A DNA stretch of 64,000 nt. It comes from Corythucha ciliata. Taxonomy: Eukaryota > Arthropoda > Insecta > Hemiptera > Tingidae. The stretch covers positions 9,238,001-9,302,000 of the forward strand of contig CM075937.1 of the NCBI GenBank assembly GCA_038030265.1, read 5' to 3'. Numbering within the stretch: the stretch's first letter is position 1; each line of letters opens with the position of its first letter. This document shows positions 56,424 through 64,000 of this stretch, one piece after another. The notes beneath the pieces are model-generated. The model made no database searches, was not told the origin of the DNA, and was given only the letters and a program-made list of their open reading frames with translations. Both the position numbers and the translations under genes were made by a program.

Positions 56424-56940
56424 GACGGCAGATAACATAGAAGTGAACTAGATTCAGTTTGAAATAAAGCACATATTTCAGTCGATTGCTTGGGGGGAAT
56501 CAACTTCCTTGATAGGAAAGGAGTGGACGACATCCGGGCGAAAAAAGGTAATTCTCCTCGACTGTTACTTTTTCTCGGGTCGTTCCCTGTACACAAGTCC
56601 GAAAACTATCATCACACTCATGTCACTAAAAACAAATTCTCCTAATAGTTGGTCTGCGAACAGCAATAGTGATGTGCTGTATTTCATGCTCGACTATTTT
56701 GTGTTGTAATCTTGACAACACAACTGACGTTTCTTTTATCAATTTCAATTTATTTACCTTTATTTTGGTAATTCAGTTGACGAATGAACCTCTGTACTAA
56801 AAATTCCTTTACAGAACATCGGTTTTCATACGGTCACCCACTCAAACTTCATTATGTACATAATTATAAGTTAGATTTTTTATCGTAGGTATAAATGAAA
56901 TTTATGCCATGAAACTTGATTTATTGTAAAATAAACTCCT
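56424..56940. other. Flank between piggyBac and Penelope-like element
   Basis: Possible promoter of the piggyBac-like gene (starting at 56423) and 3' flank of the Penelope element (AATAAATCAAG near 56920, minus strand). No gene seen. Confidence 0.3.
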
Positions 56941-58014
56941 TTAAAAATTAGTCCAGTCAATGAATGAGGAAACATCATAAAGAGGACTGTTAATGTAAGA
57001 AACAATAGGTCTGATTGGGTTTCCTGCTTTATGTAATTTAACCACTGCGTAAAGACGGGGAGCCTGACAATTCATGGGCAGGAGTCTAAATAACATTTCT
57101 TTTGGGACTAGGGGGTTGCCCTTCAATAAACTTTTTAAAGTGCTTTTTATCCGTTCAGTAGGGTCATTATCCATTCGACTAGCACCACTTTCCCGCAAAT
57201 ACGCTTCGGTCTTAAGAATATAATCAGTTCTTGACAGTATGACTAAAGCTTTACCCTTATCCCCACTAGTCACTACCAGGTCATTTTCCTCAATCTGCCT
57301 CTTAAGGTGCTTAATTCTTGTTGGGCAAACAGCCTTACGCCTAATCTCAAGACCACTATTAGTCAATATTCTACCACATTCCTCTTTAAGATATCTTGGC
57401 AAAGAGCTAGACGTATCAATAGACGCTGACATTTCAAATAACATTCTTTCATCAATTTCCTTTTGCTTTGGAACATATTTCATTCCCTTACCCAACAAAG
57501 ACAATTCTTCGGAGGAAAAATCATGGCTAGATAAATTAACGACGCGCTCCGCAAATCCAAACGGCATTACAATCTGCCCGCGCATGCTCTCCTCCCCATC
57601 CACACTATTTCTTAACTCGTCAGCCTCAACACAACTCACACAACTATAAAAACTCTCATCTAATTCGAGATCATCCGCCGGTAAATTGCTATTGCTTACC
57701 CCGTATTCACTACTTCGCTCAACCGGTTCACAATTGGTTGCATTAGACGCTAAATTATGAGTCTCGCTCCTAACATCAGAGAACATAGCAGAGTTCTGCC
57801 TAGCTGCAAATTTAGCAAGTTTCTTCTCTTGAATTTTACGCTTATCCCCCATCCTGTTGAAAACGTCAAATCTCACATAATTGTCAAAAGAATCAAATTC
57901 AACACTGGTCAAATACCTCGTCAAAAGGCAATGGGTATAAAATAAGTAAGTTCTACAAGTGTCCCGTACGGAGTAATGGTGACGTAACTCCTGTTTCAAA
58001 ATGAGTTGACTCAT
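56941..58014 (-). pseudogene. Penelope-like element reverse transcriptase, 5' part
   Basis: A 357-residue open frame. The N-terminal region has FAERVVNLSSHDFSSEELS and LGKGMKYVPKQKEID, the NLS...L...E..LL.KG..F.P pattern that opens Penelope RTs, then VVTSGDKGKALVILSRTDY and finally QAPRLYAVVKLHKAGNPIRP, followed by IVSYINSPLYDVSSFI, which is RT block 1-2. Coding stops at 56941, so the palm with YxDD and the GIY-YIG endonuclease are missing. It is truncated at the 3' side, which is unusual for insertion by target-primed reverse transcription and suggests later deletion. No frameshift within what remains. Confidence 0.85.
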
Positions 58015-58332
58015 TTACCGTGAACTCTTTACCGCACGGCGTGTGTAAAGTAGGTATTTACGCACGATGAACGTCTGCTCAAACACTTCTTTAAGAATGA
58101 TCATACGCCTAGGCAAGAAAGCGATTTTTTCGAGGCCGAAAGAAAAAATTGGACGGGCGAGGCGTAGCCCCCCCCCCCCCAATCCGCAAAATCACTTTTT
58201 TGACGCGGTGTGTACAGTATTTTTTTATTAAAGCACGGGCTGATTTTTTGGGTTACGGCGATAAAGTGAAAGTTTTATCCCCTAGGCTCTAAAATAATCA
58301 GTTGTTTTTAAAAAAAAAAATAGTATCTTACA
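58015..58332. other. Spacer before the hAT-like element
   Basis: C-run at 58170. Nothing recognised. Confidence 0.3.
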
Positions 58333-61300
58333 CAGGGCTGGGCAGTAATTGAATTACATGTAATTGATTTACGCAATTCAATTACAATTAGTAATTGGTA
58401 ATTTGTAATTGATTACAACACGCCATTGTAATTGGAAATTTGTAATTAGAAGCACTTTTTCGAAGTAATTTGTAACTAACAATTACCAATTACATTTCCT
58501 TCTTCAGAGTCAATATTAATTTGAAAACTCAGCGTGTACTATTTCGCGCCTTGCTTGGAGCTTTTGGAGGAGTTTTTGCATGAAATTCTCTGAAAAACAA
58601 GAGTTTCAAAGCAATTATGACACAAGCGATATCCTCGAGCTTAGGGTTGCCAATTTGAAATTTGAGAAAAACGGTACAAAAGTTTCAAGCCCCAAACCAG
58701 TGGCATAGGTAGGAATTTGACCTGAGGGGGGTAATCTCACATTTTAGTCATCATTCCAGCACAATCTCTGGACATCTTGCTGGACTCATCATAGCCTCAA
58801 TCTCTCAGTTAAGAGCGATTTTTGGGCTCTACCCACAAATTAGCGATTTTCTCAATTTTGGCCGAGTGTATAGTTCTTCTCAATTTCAGCCGCAGATTAG
58901 CAGTTTTGTCCCTCCTCCACCAATAGCCATAAATTTGCAAATTTTCTCAACTTTAGCAGCAAAGTAACGTTTTTATCCCGTGAGCGATGTTTCTTAATTA
59001 TCCACGAGTTTTGGTGGTTTCCTCAATTTTTAGCAGCATATTAGCGATTTTTTAATTTTTTACCAGGGGATTAGCAGTTTTCTCAGTTTCAGCTGGAAAC
59101 TAACGTTTTTCTTAAGTGTTTTCCTCAATATTAGTCGCAAAATAGAGGGGCTTTTCACGAATTAGGATTTTCTTGGTTCACCATACGCAATGCATGAGCG
59201 ATTTTTCTGTTTACTCGTGAATTAGTGGTTTCTTCACCTATTGTCACAAATTGGCGTTTTTTTTTTTCAATTTCAGCCTGAAAAATTGCCTTCAGAAACC
59301 GCAAATTGGCGTGTATTCAATTTTTGGTGCAAAAAATAATTTTTCTCAATTTCAACCGCGAATTAGCGCTTTTCTAAAATTGTAGCGGCGACGCGACGCG
59401 TCGTAGCGTTTCAAACCTGTGAATTAGCGAATTTTCTCAATTTCAGTCACAAATTGGCGTGTGGCGCAATTTTAGCCGTAAATTGGCGATTTTTTACATC
59501 TATAGCCTCGAATTAGCAATTTTCTTAATTTTTAAGCTTAAAATTAACCTTTCTCTTAATTTTGACCAGACTGATTGTTTTATTTTCTAAATATTACCCG
59601 CCAATTAGCGGTTTTTCACATATTACCACCGCATTAGCAATTTCATATAACTTTTATAGGTATAGATTATTGCTTCTTTTCAGTTCTAGCCGTGAATTAG
59701 CGTATTTTTTAACATTGTACTATAGCCATGCATGAAGTTGCCAATTTTCTGAATTTTAGCCACAAAATATATGCCTTCAGGAGGTGCGAATTTAAATTAT
59801 AAATGTAAATTTTTTTTTCAGACCAAAAAATTTACATCTATCCATCCATTTCTGTCAAAAAATCATCATTTTTAAATTATGAATTTCACGACACTTAATT
59901 CAAGAATTAGTGATGTTTCTCAATTTTAGCTGCGAATTTTCGCTTTTTCTACATTTTAGCAGCGTGGTAGCGTCTCCAATCCGTGCATTACCTACCGAGT
60001 TTTGTAAATTTTTGCCAAGAATTGGCGTTTGATTCAATTTAAGCTACAAATTAGCAATTTTTCCCATTTTTCACTGAGAATTAGCACTTTTCGCCAATTT
60101 GAACTGAAAATTAACGTTTTTCTTAATTTTAGCTGCGCTAATTGGTGATTTTTTCAATTTTTGCCGCGAATTAGTGATTTTCTTCATATTGTATCCGCGA
60201 ATTAACGTTCTCATAACTTTATATTTGCAAATTGCAAATTAGCGATTTTTCCCAATTTCAGTTGTGAAATAGCGGTTCGCGCTAATTTTGCGGCCATTCA
60301 GCATCCTATTCCCTTTTTCATACGCGAATGGGCGATTTTACGCCGTTTCAGTTGTGAATTTGCCATTTTTTAAAAATTTTAGCCTGAAAGCGACTTATAT
60401 TTGTCAACATTATAGCGTGTTTTCTCAACTTTAACCTCGGGGTTTACCCAAATACAACACTTTTGCGTTTATTTCCACAATTTATTCGTAGAATGGCCTT
60501 CATGTACCGCGAATCAGCAACTTTTTTCTTAATTTTAGTCTGGAAGTTGCATCGCGAGACCACGAATCAGCGCTTTTTAGCAGCTATAGCCACGTATATT
60601 ACCGATTTGATAGATGGTCCGGTGTGAACCCCCTCCCCCCTGTACCTGGGTGCACTACTGCTTTGGGTGTGAAGTCCAAGGATAAAGCTGGACGTACTCG
60701 GACCTTTTCGGGCTGCTTCAAGTCCAGAAAATCTGCTAAGTCTAACTTCAACGTGAAACGCTCACGGAGATTTTATGGGGCTCCTCGGTATGGTGCTAGT
60801 GCTCCTTCGTTCGTATACTTGTGGCTCTGGGGGGGGGGGGGATCTATCCCTTATAGCCCCCCGTACCTACACCCCTGCCCCAAACACAAAAAGCTCGAGC
60901 CACAAGAAACTCCAATCCAAATAGCTCTAACCACAAAATTCTCAAAGCACAAAAATATTGAACCACATAAAGCTGCCATTGCAAAGCTCTCTGAGAGTTA
61001 GGTATCGCATGAACAATTTCAAATAAATACGTAAAGAATCCGGGACATATTGCGTCCCAGGACGTCCCTGGCTGAGACGCCGGACAATATTAGCCAAATT
61101 AGCAAACTATGACTATCCGGGATTCCCCGTGACAGTTCGCAGGCCGGGATGTGGGGCAAAATTAGCCAAATTAGCAAATTTGACCCCGGACATTTCGCAA
61201 CCCTACTCATGCGATGCGCTGTTCCTGCTTCCTATCTCAAAGATCTGTTCTGACGTTCGATTGTTGGCTGGACGCACTAAAAAAATGACAGTGAACAAGA

Positions 61301-61490
61301 GCAAGACGCTTGCGTGTTCCACAAATCCAGCTCTTGGTTAATTGGTAATGGAAAAAGTAATTCAATTACAGTAATTGTAATTTGTAATTATTCGTGGAAG
61401 TGAAAATTAATTTGTAATTAATCCTCTTTTTTGGAAGTAATTTGTAATTTGTAATTAATTACCCAAAAACCTGTAATTTGCCCACCCCTG
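58333..61490. mobile_element. 3.2-kb hAT-like non-autonomous element with perfect 8-bp target duplication
   Basis: Left end CAGGGCTGGGCAGTAATTGA, right end ...AATTTGCCCACCCCTG, flanked by ATCTTACA at 58325-58332 and 61491-61498. Both ends continue into TAATT/AATTAC-rich subterminal repeats (58348-58500 and 61325-61478). The interior is a 1.8-kb family A array, a GC-rich segment (60610-60880) and two copies of ATTAGCCAAATTAGCAAA (61087, 61162). No transposase; one frame at 60624-61001 shows no domain. The element would depend on a hAT transposase elsewhere. Confidence 0.93.
58800..60600 (-). repeat. Family A array inside the hAT-like element
   Basis: The longest array here, with landmark TTGCCTTCAGAAACCGC at 59287 and GTTGCATCGCGAGACCACGA at 60548. 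About 60040-60600 is collinear, inverted, with 2665-3215. Confidence 0.9.
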
Positions 61491-62024
61491 ATCTTACATA
61501 TAACGAGACAAGCAAGTGCCATTTTACTCTAGATCAGACAATGACGAACCTCAACTTATGGACAGCCAACAATGGCATGACCTTAACTGTAGATAAGTCC
61601 GTTATTTGCCCTTTCACAAGAAGACGAACCAGTCCTCTCGGTGATGAGGTGGTTTTAAGCGGTAGACATTTTCCTGTTACGTCTAGAGTACGCTTTCTAG
61701 GACTAAATTTAGATAGTAAGTTGAAATGGAACGACCATGTGAAGTCTATAATTGATAAGGCGGAGAAATACATTAATATTCTCAAGTTAATTTGTTTCAA
61801 CAACTGGGGAACCGATCCATCGACATGTCTGCTTTTTTATCGAGCTACGATTAGATCGTTACTTGATTTTGGGTGTTTTTTCTATAGTAGAGCAAGTAAA
61901 ACCACCCTCCAAACACTCGACAGACTCCAATTTAAAAGTATACGAATGTGCATGGGATATTTAAAAAGTACTCCAACAAACGCTATCCTCGCTGAAGCTC
62001 ACGAACCACCACTGGAAATAGAGG
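61491..62024 (+). pseudogene. Non-LTR retrotransposon RT C-terminal fragment
   Basis: Reads LNLWTANNGMTLTVDKSVI, RVRFLGLNLDSKLKWNDHV, KSIIDKAEKYINILK, YRATIRSLLDFGCFFYSRA and QFKSIRMCMGYLKSTPTNAI, the thumb and C-terminal region of Jockey/R1-type ORF2. The YADD active site and everything upstream is absent, and the fragment ends in LAEAHEPPLEIE where a GTGAC-rich repeat begins. The hAT-like element's target duplication lies at its left edge. Confidence 0.8.
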
Positions 62025-62574
62025 TGTGACGTGACAGCTTTTGTTGGTCACAGTGACAACTAGCTCCGGTGACTGTGCAGTCACTGTGACAAAAACCAGT
62101 GATTTTGTCACTTGAGTGACTACTGAGGGCCTGTTCTTTAACTTTTTAATGTCACTATCACTGTTTGTTTCCACCCGTCCTCCCCATCAACATGTGATTT
62201 AATTTGGGGCGGACGGTTGGAAAAGCAGGATATTCCTAGGAACCCGGAAATCTTACGGGACAGGCCCCCTGTAGCAGTTCGTTTGAGCAAATGCCTAATG
62301 TTACCGGACTCACCGGTATCTGTGTGAATTTCATTCTCAGGCCCAACTCTAGACTCAAAAATGTAGATTTAGTGGGGCAGTTGCCCACCCCTAGATGCAT
62401 TCTGAAAGTACAAATCTTTCAGGATAATCACATTGTGTTTCGTCGGCGCTCACTAAAAAAATAACTTCACGGATTTCACTAATAAAAAAATAAATTTCAA
62501 CGGGTTTCGTCGCTCACAAAACGGATATCGCAAGGGTGACATAATTCAAAGACCAAATTCGCCATTTTTGCGTC
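62025..62574. other. GTGAC-rich repeat and spacer
   Basis: 62018-62125 starts TAGAGGTGTGACGTGACAG and has repeated GTCAC/GTGAC words, a layout like the other hAT-type ends; no partner end found. The rest shows nothing recognised. Confidence 0.35.
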
Positions 62575-63450
62575 CTAGAATACCATTTTCGCAGACAGAC
62601 GCGGATTCAGTATTTGCTCAAGAGAGGTGCTAGAGAAATGGTGTGGTTCGCTCTACTAAAACTGGTTTGACAGCCTTAAAATATTTTAAACTAGCTATTT
62701 GCACTATAAAAAGGGCTAAAGTAACTAAACTCACGCCTAAAAATACAAAACTGTCGATTCGCGTTTTGAAAATGGCTAAAACTGGACTTCACGTGCCCTA
62801 AAAATTGGTGGCGACTGGTGAACTTCCGAAAATGTCTAAAAAGATCATGATTATACCGCCCGAAAGTAGCTAAATCGACCATTCGTGCGCTAAAATTGAT
62901 CAGACTGGCCATTCTTGAGCCAAATATGACCATAATGCGCGCTTTTGGCTTGACGGACTAATGAAGCCCTGAAAACAGCCAAAATGACTTCACGTGCCCT
63001 CGAAATGCCTAAAAAAGATTATTCCCTCCCTGAAAATGGCAAAATCGACAATTTGCGCACCAGGAATGGTCAAACTTCATGGCCTTGGCTTGATGGACTA
63101 GGTATTTGAGCCCTGAAAATGGCAAAACTGACGATTCGTGTCTTTAAAATGGCTAAAATTACTATATTTGAACCCTAGAAATTGCCGAATTTACATTACG
63201 TGCTCTAGAAATGGATTTCCTGACGAATCGAGCTCTAAAAATGTCTGAACAAGTGACTCCTGCCCTGAAAATGGCAAAATAGACCATTCGGAGCGCCGAA
63301 AATGGCCAACCTGACTGTTCTCGCCTTGACATGGGACGTACTATTCGTTCCTATAACTGGAAAGACTGTGCGCCCAAAAATGACAATTATAGCTATTCAA
63401 GCCTTGAAATCGTCAAAACTGACTCTATGTGCCCTGAAAAGCTGTGCCCA
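62575..63450 (+). repeat. Family B degenerate array
   Basis: The leader from GACGCGGATTCAG to CTGGTTTGACAGCC aligns with 8250-8320. Units such as CCCTGAAAATGGCAAAACTG then ACGATTCGTG repeat at about 30 bp. Confidence 0.8.
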
Positions 63451-64000
63451 ACAAAGTAAATAAATGTCAATTTTGAAGTAAAATATTCAGTTTTGAGGTA
63501 AAGTGATATTTTTTTTGTGGAATCGCAAGTTTCAGGGTTAAATCGTCAGTTTAGAAACGTCTTTGGGATGAAATCGTAAGTTTTGGAATTAAAACAGTCA
63601 GTTTTGGGGTAAAATGACCAGTTATGTATTAACGTCATTAGTTATGAGGCAACACGTCAGCTTTGGCGTGAAATCGTATGTTTTGGTATAAAATCGTCAT
63701 TTTTGCGATGAATTTGTCACTTTTTTTTGTGTTAAATTACCTGTTTTCAAGGCAGAATGGCCTAAAATCACCCGTTTTGAGGAAAACTTGAGTTAAAGTG
63801 TGACATTGTCAGTTTTAGAGTAAATTATCTAATTTTGAGGGGAAATTGTCGTTTCGGGTGTAAATGGAACAGTAAAGTTTAGTTTTAGGTTAAAATCGCC
63901 AGTTTTGTGGTACCATCTTCATTTGGAGGGGGAGGGCATGTCAGCTTTGGCCAGGAATTGTACGTTTTTTTTTTTTTACTAAAATCGCCAATTGAAGGAT
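63451..64000 (+). repeat. Family D degenerate array
   Basis: Units of about 25-30 bp reading roughly AAATCGTCAGTTTTGGGGT then AAAATG, directly following family B and running off the window. Confidence 0.7.

Noticed and set aside
60624..61001. 125-codon frame inside the hAT-like element as a transposase
   Set aside because: No zinc finger, catalytic or dimerisation motif of hAT transposases; basic and low-complexity, crossing a G-run.

Overview
This window is AT-rich arthropod-type nuclear DNA, almost entirely repeats, with a few host-like genes. Evidence for an arthropod is a cuticle-protein-like exon, a DUF4773-type secreted protein gene with 60-70 bp introns, and the mix of piggyBac, Ty1/copia, Ty3/gypsy, BEL/Pao, Penelope-like, hAT-like and THAP/DDE_4 elements. 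No CRISPR array or operon is present. I cannot name the species.

Layout. 1-9 kb: gypsy integrase relic, arrays of a degenerate ~30-bp repeat (family A), a cuticle-protein-like terminal exon on the minus strand (4101-4396), a 700-bp inverted repeat, a GC-rich MITE and a second ~30-bp array (family B). 9.3-11.2 kb and 17.8-19.4 kb are rearranged copies of one block containing CAAGAC-rich hAT-like ends and Penelope-like terminal repeats. Between them lie a MITE, a full-length piggyBac transposase frame (11993-13912) whose first catalytic Asp is Tyr, and a broken copia pol with a LINE tail inserted in its integrase. 19.2-22.3 kb: a third ~30-bp array (family C), a 140-bp satellite and more family B. 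22.5-26.9 kb: family A arrays with a CAAGAC element, a SINE and a 990-bp tandem duplication carrying a truncated LINE. 26885-32533: an LTR pair with 5-bp target duplications enclosing gypsy gag/RT/RNaseH in the 5' half and BEL/Pao RT/RNaseH/integrase in the 3' half.

34053-34931: the best host gene, a secreted DUF4773-type protein with a signal peptide and three exons but one apparent frameshift. 37.0-41.2 kb: a SWIM/YqaJ-nuclease-like pseudogene split by DNA elements; 41.3-42.7 kb: a THAP plus DDE_4 transposase relic. 44791-45069: a cysteine-rich secreted-type exon. 45.7-48.0 kb: a SINE and a hAT-like MITE, both with target duplications, then a gypsy 5' LTR and gag fragment broken by a CCACCAATTTGTCCG repeat. 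50.7-53.2 kb: a MITE, family A, a short Rickettsiales-like repeat and a Penelope-type palindrome. 53.5-56.4 kb: a broken intron-containing piggyBac. 56.9-58.0 kb: the 5' part of a Penelope-like reverse transcriptase. 58333-61490: a hAT-like element with perfect 8-bp target duplications whose interior is mostly family A. The rest is a LINE fragment and families B and D.

Most of the DNA is therefore nested mobile elements. The most unusual aspect is the set of ~30-bp degenerate arrays, which travel inside DNA transposons and keep long-range order between copies 20-57 kb apart.
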